From Deinococcales bacterium (GTDB taxonomy: Bacteria; Deinococcota; Deinococci; Deinococcales; JAAFIG01), in assembly GCA_025352125.1 (NCBI GenBank), contig JANXTZ010000004.1:1-64000 (forward strand): a stretch of 64,000 bases of DNA. The letters run 5' to 3'. Each line of letters starts with the position of its first letter. Position 1 is the stretch's first letter. Positions 1-6,346 of the stretch are shown here, one piece after another. The translations under genes and the position numbers were made by a program. The notes beneath the pieces are model-generated. The model did not search any database. It had not been told where the DNA came from and was given only the letters and a program-made list of their open reading frames with translations.

Positions 1-2
1 GA

Positions 3-131
3 TGTTCAAACTTGGTGCGGAAGACCTTGTCGTTCAGTAAGCGAGTTGATCGGCATGAGTTGCGAGTGCGTGGGTTTGTGGATGTGTATAACGCGCCGTT
101 AGAAGCTATGGTTAGAATCAGTCAGGGTTAG
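3..131 (+). pseudogene. C-terminal fragment of an IS1-like transposase (runs off window start)
   Basis: The third frame is open from the window edge to TAG at 129-131 and encodes a basic peptide starting CSNLVRKTLSFSKRVDRHE. The LVRKTLSFSK stretch resembles the C-terminal end of IS1-family InsB-type transposases, a DDE enzyme that moves the element. Only about 42 residues are visible, so it cannot be told whether the upstream gene is intact. The sequence after the stop (about 126-140, GGTTAGGACACTACC) could be the element's terminal inverted repeat, and a truncated xisI follows at once, which fits an insertion into xisI. The family call rests on a short motif. Confidence 0.55.
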
Positions 132-141
132 GACACTACCA

Positions 142-423
142 ACAGCCGCTCAACAAGCCATTCGTCAGGTTTTTGCTGAATTAACCGAAGGTGAATGCCA
201 AAATAACGGTATCGAATCGCAAGTCATCATGGATGACGAACGAGGACATTACCAGTTGCTCAGTGTCGGCTGGAACGACTTGGAACGCACTCACAGTATT
301 TTTGTGCATCTTGATACTCGTCATGATCAAATTTGGGTGCAAGTAGACAATACAGATTATGGTGTGGCTGATGCACTGGCGCGGTTTGGGATTCCAAAAG
401 CAAACATCATCCTAGGTTTTTAA
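142..423 (+). pseudogene. xisI: XisI-like protein, 5'-truncated
   Basis: This frame encodes a protein with the XisI signature HYQLLSVGW, then FVHLDTRHDQIWVQVDN and a C-terminal GIPKANIILGF. XisI proteins (about 110 residues) control excision of the fdxN element in cyanobacteria together with XisH and occur widely as XisH/XisI pairs. The homology extends upstream of the first ATG (229) to about position 142, but no ATG, GTG or TTG exists in frame there and the frame is closed by TAG at 100-102. The 5' end therefore appears lost at the junction with the adjacent IS-like sequence. The C-terminus also stops about 15 residues early. No xisH is visible. Probably non-functional. Confidence 0.6.
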
Positions 424-496
424 GCACCATACAAGCGTCAGTATTCAGGGTTTGGCATTGGAGATACGGTATAAGCAATATACTCGAGGTAAATAC

Positions 497-793
497 ATGA
501 TAGATCAATCTAAAGCATTATCAATGGCAAAAAATTACATTAAAAATATCAGAAAATTCAACACTGATTCTCGAGATTTGCAAGTTGCAACAGATTTGAC
601 CATCGAAAAGTCTTATGGATGGATTTTTATATTTCAAAATAAGAAATGGGTTGAGACTCGATTTGACCTCGATTTAACACTTGGATTTCCTTATCTTGTT
701 GTGATGAAGGATTCCGAAGAAATCTTTGAATTACCATCAAACCGAGGTTTCAATGTATCGCTTGCTGAGTTTGAAACCAAGCATTTGTTATGA
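497..793 (+). CDS. Imm35/YrhB-like small protein
   Basis: A 98-residue acidic protein. The core SYGWIFIFQNKKWVE, followed by LGFPYLVVMKDSEE, resembles the immunity-protein-35 (YrhB) domain, found as a presumed immunity protein in polymorphic-toxin loci and as small orphan proteins. The start at 497 is chosen over the in-frame TTG at 452 because GAGGT (486-490) sits 6 nt upstream and homology-like sequence begins there. No toxin gene adjoins it; it follows the xisI remnant, so this corner may be mobile. Function unknown beyond the domain resemblance. Confidence 0.5.
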   Translation: MIDQSKALSMAKNYIKNIRKFNTDSRDLQVATDLTIEKSYGWIFIFQNKKWVETRFDLDLTLGFPYLVVMKDSEEIFELPSNRGFNVSLAEFETKHLL

Positions 794-836
794 TGAGCAC
801 GATCAATATGTTTTTAAGTTCAAATAACTCGAGTCT

Positions 837-1397
837 TTAACTTCGACTCGGTTCTAACCCGCGCCACAAACCAGAAATAAACATGTCCTGGGTGATCACA
901 CCGTAAAAAGCATCATCATCCAGCACAGCCACAAAATCACTTTTGGCTAACAACGCCCGCAATTCGGTCACGGCAACATTGCCCGAAATCTTGGCGATCT
1001 TGTCCCAGTCGAGCGTGCGGCGTCCATCGTGAATCCCGACGGGCTTTCCGTTTTGACGCAGTACTGTCAAACCCAATCCCAATTCTAGGGTGCTGGGATT
1101 CTCGAGTGTCTCGAGTTTTTGCGCGAAATTCTTGGCGGGCGGCGGGGTCAGAATGCCGCAGGTCATTAACGTGCTGATCGGCAGGTGAAAGCTGACTCGA
1201 GCCAGCAGGAGCGCGTTGGAGAACGTGAACACAAAAGCCAGCGTCTCGAGAATGCCACCAAAGTTCAAGTCCATAAAGCCGCCGCGTCCCTGCGAACCGA
1301 ACAGGGCATGAACAACAAATGACACCAGCAGCGCGGCGACAACGGCGAGCGCGTAGGCGATGAAGGCGGTGGTTCGGACCTGCGTTGGTGTTCTCAA
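837..1397 (-). CDS. Membrane protein with a C-terminal CBS-like domain
   Basis: A 186-residue protein with two predicted membrane helices (about residues 10-33 and 48-70) and a cytoplasmic C-terminal half. Residues about 110-180 contain a single CBS-like unit, with a Leu-rich helix and the strand-turn SDFVAVLDDDAFYGVITQ. CBS domains usually bind adenosyl ligands in pairs; one copy suggests dimerisation. The start is TTG at 1397, preceded by AAGGAG at 8 nt. It lies 57 bp downstream of the nucleotidyltransferase gene in the same direction and is likely co-transcribed. I do not recognise a named family. Confidence 0.6.
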   Translation of the reverse strand: MRTPTQVRTTAFIAYALAVVAALLVSFVVHALFGSQGRGGFMDLNFGGILETLAFVFTFSNALLLARVSFHLPISTLMTCGILTPPPAKNFAQKLETLENPSTLELGLGLTVLRQNGKPVGIHDGRRTLDWDKIAKISGNVAVTELRALLAKSDFVAVLDDDAFYGVITQDMFISGLWRGLEPSRS

Positions 1398-1454
1398 AAG
1401 ACTGACTCCTTGGGGGACAATACTCGATTGAATTCTGATTTACAGTCTGGCACA

Positions 1455-2204
1455 TTACGTTCGTAATTTTGTCAGTGTCAACTCGAGGTCTTCGGGTTTG
1501 TCCACATCAAATCCAACTTCGGCAAATTCGGTGATCAGGGCGCTCGAGGGAACACCCAGAATTTTGGATATTTTCTGCTCGAGTTCAAAGATTTGTAACA
1601 TTCCGAACGGAAATTTGAGAAGCGTGTCAATGCCGATCATGCTTGCAATGGCGAGTGGGTTTTTGCGGTTGTGAATGACTTGCTTGAGTTTGGGCATGAA
1701 CGCATTCACCAGCCCAGGCTCGAGCAGGAACAAGTTGCCGCCCGTGTATTTGCCGGTTTTTAATTTGGCATAGGTGCGTTTTCCACCTGGGAAGGCACGT
1801 TCGCAAGCCGCTCGGGAAATCACTGGATAGACCAAGCCAGTGCCAGAATCTCGAGACACCACGTCTTGCACGGCTTCGGGCGTTAAAAGTGGAATGTCGG
1901 CGGTGGCAATTAAAACCCGATTTGAGGCGGGGAGCGCCTTCAATCCCGCCTCGAGATTCTCGAGCATTTCACCGCGTGCAGGCAAGTGAATGTCGTACAA
2001 TTCCTCTAGTTCGTGAGCGCTCGGACCAACATAGACGATGCGCTTCACCATGCCGCTCGAGCGTAAGGCTTTCAAGACATACCAGGACATGACGTGACCA
2101 TTGATTGGGATCAGGGATTTCACGGGGACGTTGTGTGCCACCGCCAGGCGCTCGCCTGGTTTGCCACCCGCCAAGATCACCACGTCCAATTGTTTTGCCC
2201 TCAC
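1455..2204 (-). CDS. NTP-transferase (MobA-like) family protein
   Basis: A 249-residue cytoplasmic protein with the nucleotidyltransferase fold. The N-terminal VVILAGGKPGER is the glycine-rich nucleotide loop (residues 8-19), KSLIPINGHVMSWYVLKAL is the acceptor-side helix, and ATADIPLLTP (about residue 100) carries the metal-binding aspartate. The C-terminal GFDVDKPEDL is typical of family members that end in an NTP/sugar- or cofactor-transferase fold. Substrate cannot be told; MobA itself acts on molybdopterin with GTP, but the neighbours give no support for that role. The start is GTG at 2204 with GAGG 5 nt upstream. Probably transcribed with the CBS membrane protein that follows. Confidence 0.75.
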   Translation of the reverse strand: MRAKQLDVVILAGGKPGERLAVAHNVPVKSLIPINGHVMSWYVLKALRSSGMVKRIVYVGPSAHELEELYDIHLPARGEMLENLEAGLKALPASNRVLIATADIPLLTPEAVQDVVSRDSGTGLVYPVISRAACERAFPGGKRTYAKLKTGKYTGGNLFLLEPGLVNAFMPKLKQVIHNRKNPLAIASMIGIDTLLKFPFGMLQIFELEQKISKILGVPSSALITEFAEVGFDVDKPEDLELTLTKLRT

Positions 2205-2260
2205 CGCAACCTCGAGTTCACGGCTACAGAATAACGCATGAATGGTGATTCTCGAGGGAT

Positions 2261-2893
2261 TTAACGCATTTGCATTTTGGGAAGTTTTGACAGCGGTTTT
2301 GCGCCGCGCTGCTCGAGCATTGAGGTCATGGCGTCAATGTCAAAAGTTTGCGCGTTGATGACGGCTTGTGCCACGCGTTTGACTTGCGCACTGCCCGCTT
2401 TGCCGAGCACATCTTGCGCCATGAAAATGCCGCCCTGGTGATGACGAATCATCAGTTGCAAGAACTTGATTTCGGCGTCTTTTACAGGCAAACTCGAGAT
2501 GCTGTTCACATCGGTTTGGGTGGACATGCCCATCATCAAGCCCTTGCCGTTCATCGGGGCACTCAGGCTGTTCTGCGAGACGTTCCAGAGGTCGAGCCAT
2601 GCCATCATCTGACCCATCTGATTGGTTTGCCCGAGGGCAATGTCGATGGCAAAAATTTTCAGGGTTGGGTCACTGGTTCGGTCACGAACCCGTATCGCCA
2701 TGTCCACCGCCTGGGTGTGGTGCGCGATCATGTCCCTGGCGAAGGTGACATCCGCGCTGCCTTCAAGTGGGGCGCTGTTGCTGGAGCGTCCCAAAAACCA
2801 ACTCAAACCAATGGCTAAAACCACAAGAATGGGCGCAATCCAATTTCTCGAGTTTCGGGCTGGGGTTCTGGTGGTTTGAAGGGTGTTTTCCAC
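2261..2893 (-). CDS. DUF305 (ferritin-like) exported protein
   Basis: A 210-residue protein with one N-terminal membrane segment (about residues 18-34), probably an uncleaved signal anchor, followed by a DUF305 domain. The paired His motifs MIAHHTQAVDMA (about residue 55) and MIRHHQGGIFMA (about 148) are diagnostic of this four-helix family, often near copper or redox genes. The start is GTG at 2893, only 5 nt after the stop of the upstream DUF3105 gene, so the two are almost certainly one transcript and translationally coupled. Metal binding by the His pairs is inferred from the family. Confidence 0.85.
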   Translation of the reverse strand: MENTLQTTRTPARNSRNWIAPILVVLAIGLSWFLGRSSNSAPLEGSADVTFARDMIAHHTQAVDMAIRVRDRTSDPTLKIFAIDIALGQTNQMGQMMAWLDLWNVSQNSLSAPMNGKGLMMGMSTQTDVNSISSLPVKDAEIKFLQLMIRHHQGGIFMAQDVLGKAGSAQVKRVAQAVINAQTFDIDAMTSMLEQRGAKPLSKLPKMQMR

Positions 2894-2898
2894 GAAAT

Positions 2899-3432
2899 TT
2901 ATTGAATCGGCGTTCCAATTGCGCCCGAGCAGGTCGCACCAAATTCTGGGGTATTGTCAGCAACATTCTTGTATTTCTTGATGAAAGACGCAATGCGTTT
3001 GTCGTCGCTTTTGTCCACGCCCATGCTGTGATTCCAGGCGACCACATAAATGGGTTTGTCCAGTGCGCCGTACTGGTATGGCGAGACCAACATGTAGGTT
3101 TGCCCTTTGGCGTACTCACGTATTTTTGTGACTTGATCGGCTGCCAAATCAGGTTGATAGGTGATCCAGACCGCACCATGCTCGAGGCTGTGAACGGCAT
3201 TCTCGAGCGCAACTTGCGTGTCGTAAATCCCACAATTTTGCCAGGCGGGGTTGTGTTCTCCGCCGCTTGGAGGTGTTTCGGTATAGCTTAAGCGTCCTTC
3301 TTTGTGTTGACCACCTTTGTATTTGAAGGTTTTTAAACCTGTGAGCGGCACACTTTCCTCGGGTTTGTTGCAGGCGGCAAAAACCAAAGCGAGACCAATA
3401 ACTAAAAGAGAGGATTTCATTCTGAGTTTCAT
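2899..3432 (-). CDS. DUF3105 lipoprotein, copy 1
   Basis: A 177-residue predicted lipoprotein with signal peptide and lipobox VFAAC, followed by a DUF3105 domain (HNPAWQNCGIYD, LEHGAVWITY, VVAWNHSMG). The start at 3432 is chosen because its surroundings (CGAAAG, then ATGAAACT) align with the start of the downstream paralogue at 4030; an internal ATG at 3420 is possible. It is a tandem duplicate of 3515-4030 with long stretches of near-identical DNA at an offset of about 616 bp. DUF3105 has no assigned activity; the conserved His, Cys and Trp residues could bind metal. It leads directly into the DUF305 gene. Confidence 0.85.
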   Translation of the reverse strand: MKLRMKSSLLVIGLALVFAACNKPEESVPLTGLKTFKYKGGQHKEGRLSYTETPPSGGEHNPAWQNCGIYDTQVALENAVHSLEHGAVWITYQPDLAADQVTKIREYAKGQTYMLVSPYQYGALDKPIYVVAWNHSMGVDKSDDKRIASFIKKYKNVADNTPEFGATCSGAIGTPIQ

Positions 3433-3514
3433 TCTAAGACTTTCGGTGACGCCGTGATGAGGGTAAAAACGGTAAAACTCGAGCACCGTGATTTAACCCG
3501 AGTTTGCTGTGCAA

Positions 3515-4030
3515 TCATTGAATCGGGTTGCCAATGCCTGCCGTGCAAGGTGCACCGAATTCTGGGGTGTTGTCGGCAACGTTCTGGTACTTTTTAATAA
3601 ACGAGCCAATGCGTTTGTCGTCGCTTTTGTCCACGCCCATGCTGTGATTCCAGGCCACCACGTAAATTGGTTTGTCCAGTGCGCCGTACTGGTATGGCGA
3701 GACCAACATGTAGGTTTGCCCTTTGGCGTACTCACGTATTTTTGTGACTTGATCGGTTGCCAAATCGGGTTGATAGGTGATCCAGACCGCACCGTGCTCG
3801 AGGCTGTGAACGGCATTCTCGAGCGCAACTTGTGTGTCGTAAATCCCGCAATTTTGATAGCTTGGATTGTGAACACCGCCCGTTGGAGGATTTTCAGAAA
3901 AACTTAAACGTCCCGGTTTGTGACTGCCTTTGTACGCAAAGACTTTCATGCCCGTGAGCGGCACACTTTCTTCGGGTTTGTTGCAGGCAGCCAAAAGAAT
4001 CGCAAGACAAATTAAAAAAGGAAGTTTCAT
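3515..4030 (-). CDS. DUF3105 lipoprotein, copy 2
   Basis: A 171-residue paralogue of the neighbouring gene, with signal peptide MKLPFLICLAILLAAC and the same lipobox Cys. Residues from about ALENAVHSLEHG to the C-terminus are almost identical to copy 1, whereas the signal peptide and first 30 mature residues differ. This mosaic pattern suggests recent duplication or gene conversion. Upstream, a weak GAAAG lies about 9 nt before ATG 4030. Domain function is unknown; export to the outer face of the membrane is inferred from the lipobox. Confidence 0.85.
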   Translation of the reverse strand: MKLPFLICLAILLAACNKPEESVPLTGMKVFAYKGSHKPGRLSFSENPPTGGVHNPSYQNCGIYDTQVALENAVHSLEHGAVWITYQPDLATDQVTKIREYAKGQTYMLVSPYQYGALDKPIYVVAWNHSMGVDKSDDKRIGSFIKKYQNVADNTPEFGAPCTAGIGNPIQ

Positions 4031-4090
4031 ATTTCAACTTTCGATGGTGAAATGATAACTCGAGCCTTTTCAAACTCGAGAAACCCGAGC

Positions 4091-4423
4091 TTAGCCTTTC
4101 ACGTCGAGCAATTCGACTTCAAAGACCAGCGTGGCATTTGGTGGAATCACGCCACCCGCCCCGCGAGCGCCGTAACCCATGTGCGCTGGAATGGTCAGCT
4201 TGCGCTTGCCGCCAACTTTCATGCCGACCACACCCTCATCCCAGCCTTTGATGACCATGCCGCCGCCGAGCGCAAAGCTGAACGGGTCGTTGCGGTCTTT
4301 GCTCGAGTCAAATTTTGTACCGTCGGTCAACCAGCCCGTGTAATGTACAATGGCGAGTTGTCCTTTTTCGGCGGTTGCGCCAGTGCCGACGGTCAATTCT
4401 TCGATTTGCATTTGCTCATTCAT
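4091..4423 (-). CDS. FKBP-type peptidyl-prolyl isomerase, cytoplasmic
   Basis: A 110-residue minimal FKBP12-like domain without a signal peptide. Motifs include [16 protein letters not shown], the active-site loop [18 protein letters not shown], and the C-terminal [22 protein letters not shown]. FKBPs catalyse cis-trans isomerisation of Xaa-Pro bonds during folding. The start is ATG at 4423 (AAAGGA 8 nt upstream); an in-frame TTG at 4441 is less likely. It is the last of three FKBP genes in one direction (spacings 21 and 31 bp), the only one without an export signal. Confidence 0.93.
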   Translation of the reverse strand: MNEQMQIEELTVGTGATAEKGQLAIVHYTGWLTDGTKFDSSKDRNDPFSFALGGGMVIKGWDEGVVGMKVGGKRKLTIPAHMGYGARGAGGVIPPNATLVFEVELLDVKG

Positions 4424-4444
4424 GGTTTTTTTCCTTTTCAAAAA

Positions 4445-4972
4445 TTATTTTACTTCAAGCAGTTCAACATCAAACACCAGGGCTGCATTTGGTGGAATCA
4501 CGCCACCCGCGCCAGCCGCGCCGTAACCGAGGTTGGCTGGAATAATCAAGCGCCTGATCCCGCCGACTTTCATGCCGACAATTCCCTGATCCCAACCGGC
4601 AATGACTTGCCCTCCTCCAAGGTTGAACTCGAAGGGGCTTGGTTTGCCGCAGGAGGTGTCAAATTGCGTGCCGTTGGTAAGTCGCCCAATGTAATTCATG
4701 ACCACCGCTTTGCCAGCAAGCGCTTCAGCGCCCGAGCCAATCATTTTATCCTCGAGCTTGATTGCTTTGACGTCGCTGTCTTTCACGCCTGTTAACGCTG
4801 GCGGTTGCGAGGCGCACAACACCGAATTTCCTGCGGCACTCGAGGTGGCAGGCAGCGCTGTGGTGTCTACGGGTGTACTTGAATTGCTCGAGGAACTGGT
4901 CTGGGAAATGACCAGCAAGCCAACGGCGGCAATGATGGCGATCACGATTCCGGCAAGAATACCTTTGTTCAT
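4445..4972 (-). CDS. FKBP-type peptidyl-prolyl isomerase, exported or membrane-anchored
   Basis: A 175-residue protein with one N-terminal hydrophobic segment (residues 4-23), a Ser/Thr-rich linker (about 24-50), and an FKBP domain (about 70-175: VIAGWDQGIVGMKVGGIRR, IPPNAALVFDVEL). Two cysteines, one in the linker (SVLCASQ) and one in the domain (FDTSCGKP), are shared with the next gene but absent from the cytoplasmic copy, so a disulfide outside the membrane is plausible. The lumenal position makes folding of exported proteins the likely job. Start ATG 4972. Confidence 0.93.
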   Translation of the reverse strand: MNKGILAGIVIAIIAAVGLLVISQTSSSSNSSTPVDTTALPATSSAAGNSVLCASQPPALTGVKDSDVKAIKLEDKMIGSGAEALAGKAVVMNYIGRLTNGTQFDTSCGKPSPFEFNLGGGQVIAGWDQGIVGMKVGGIRRLIIPANLGYGAAGAGGVIPPNAALVFDVELLEVK

Positions 4973-5003
4973 GGGCTTGATTCTAACCCAAAGCTCGAGG
5001 TTT

Positions 5004-5492
5004 TTATTTCACGGCAATGAGTTCCACGTCGAACACCATTGCCGCATTTGGTGGAATGATGCTGCCTGCACCTGCCGCACCATATCCAAGATTCGATGGA
5101 ATCACCAACCGCCGAATTCCACCCACTTTCATGCCAAGCGTACCCTGGTCAAAACCTGCAATCACCTGTCCCTGACCGAGGTTGAACTCGAACGGAGTTT
5201 TCTTGCACGAGGTATCAAATTGCTTGCCGTTTGCAAGTCGTCCAACATAATTCACCACCACTTTTTTCCCATTTTCAGCTTTTGTACCGTTGCCAACACG
5301 GAAATCTTTGATTTTTAAGGTGGTCACGTTTTGATTTGTTAAACCTGTTTCGGCAACTGGAATGGCGGCACACAACGGTGTCTGAATTGGGCGACCTGTG
5401 GTTGTTGGGCGTGGTTGCCCTTGAGAGATCACCCATGAAAAAAGCGCGACGATGACGGCAATGATTTGATTTCCAATTCCCGATTGGTTCAT
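5004..5492 (-). CDS. FKBP-type peptidyl-prolyl isomerase, exported or membrane-anchored, second copy
   Basis: A 162-residue paralogue of 4445-4972 with a hydrophobic N-terminal segment (about residues 9-24), a Pro/Thr-rich linker (QPRPTTTGRP), and the FKBP core VIAGFDQGTLGMKVGGIRR. The characteristic Trp of the GW pair is replaced by Phe (AGFDQG), which may alter the hydrophobic pocket. The same cysteine pair (PLCAAIP, FDTSCKKT) is present. It is the first gene of the FKBP trio. The start is ATG 5492, the first Met that leaves a normal signal segment; an upstream alternative at 5510 adds six residues. Confidence 0.92.
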   Translation of the reverse strand: MNQSGIGNQIIAVIVALFSWVISQGQPRPTTTGRPIQTPLCAAIPVAETGLTNQNVTTLKIKDFRVGNGTKAENGKKVVVNYVGRLANGKQFDTSCKKTPFEFNLGQGQVIAGFDQGTLGMKVGGIRRLVIPSNLGYGAAGAGSIIPPNAAMVFDVELIAVK

Positions 5493-5691
5493 AGCCAGAT
5501 TATAGGGCAAAAACCCAAAAAATCTGCCTCACTCGAGTTGCAACGGTTTTTGTTGAAATCTCGGGTCAGCATTTTGAAGCCCATTTGAACTTTTTTGAAT
5601 TTCTCGCGTATTCATCCTCGAGACAACCTTTGTTTCGTTCGGAATTCTTTTCAGAATCTCGAGTTGAAAAACAGGTTTTCAGGAGGTTATT

Positions 5692-6285
5692 GTGAAAAAA
5701 AGTATTTTGGTCGTGTCCGCGTTGGTTCTTTCCGGCATTGCTTTGGCTGCACCGATGTTCAAGTTTGGCAAGGACGAAGGCTCGAACATGATGATGAAGG
5801 GCGAAATCATCAGCATCAGTGCGTATCCAAAGTTCAAGTTGTTGGCAAAAAACATCAACAACAAGTCAGCCATTTTGATTTTTGAGGGCAAAGTCGCGCA
5901 CGATCCGTTTGCGTATTACGAAGCCGCCTTGCAAAAAGACGGTTGGAAACTTGCCGACGCCATGATGAAACCAGCCGACACGATGGCAAAACCTGGTGAC
6001 ACGATGACCAAGCCAGATGACACCATGACCAAGCCAGATGATACCATGACCAAACCTGGAGATGCGATGGCAAAACCAGGCGATACCATGACCAAACCTG
6101 GAGATGCAATGGCAAAACCAGGCGATACCATGACCAAACCAGCCGATACGATGGCGAAAAGCGATGATGCCATGATGATGAAAAAATCATTTGACGCAAA
6201 ATTCACGATGAAAAATTACACCATCACCTTGACCTCGAAACTGAGCCAAGCGAACCGAGTGACCGTAGACTTCGAATTAAAATAA
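5692..6285 (+). CDS. Exported protein with seven-residue tandem repeats
   Basis: A 197-residue protein beginning with GTG behind a strong AGGAGG (5681-5686). A signal peptide ends near ALAAP (residue 20). The middle (about residues 85-160) is a run of heptads of the form DTMTKPG/DAMAKPG encoded by 21-bp direct repeats (about 5955-6165), flanked by conventional beta-rich sequence on both sides (N-terminal FKLLAKNI, C-terminal FTMKNYTITLTSKL). Repeat number is likely variable between strains. I know no family with this architecture. The gene ends at a strong bidirectional terminator shared with rnr. Confidence 0.75.
   Translation: MKKSILVVSALVLSGIALAAPMFKFGKDEGSNMMMKGEIISISAYPKFKLLAKNINNKSAILIFEGKVAHDPFAYYEAALQKDGWKLADAMMKPADTMAKPGDTMTKPDDTMTKPDDTMTKPGDAMAKPGDTMTKPGDAMAKPGDTMTKPADTMAKSDDAMMMKKSFDAKFTMKNYTITLTSKLSQANRVTVDFELK
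5955..6165 (+). repeat. 21-bp in-frame tandem repeat
   Basis: About ten imperfect 21-bp units, each encoding a heptad such as DTMTKPG or DAMAKPG. Units differ by single bases (ACC/GCG, ATGA/GTGA), showing recent expansion. The unit length is a multiple of three, so gain or loss of units keeps the frame. It is not a CRISPR: there are no spacers. Confidence 0.85.
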
Positions 6286-6300
6286 ATCCACTCAAACAAA

Positions 6301-6335
6301 AAGCTCGAGTGGAAATCTTCCACTCGAGCTTTTTA
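6301..6335. terminator. Bidirectional intrinsic terminator (5692 gene / rnr)
   Basis: Perfect 12-bp stem AAGCTCGAGTGG (6301-6312) and CCACTCGAGCTT (6320-6331) with a 7-nt loop. A T-run follows on the plus strand (6330-6334) and an A-run precedes it (6297-6302), so it works for both converging genes. Each arm contains one CTCGAG. Confidence 0.88.
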
Positions 6336-6346
6336 AAATTCGGAAT

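Noticed and set aside
2348-2818. Plus-strand frame over the DUF305 gene
   Set aside because: Antisense to the conserved DUF305 His motifs.
4052-4795. A long plus-strand frame over the FKBP genes
   Set aside because: It is antisense to two conserved FKBP genes and lacks a protein-like composition.
5955-6165. Possible CRISPR array
   Set aside because: The repeats are contiguous 21-bp units in frame with a protein, with no spacers.
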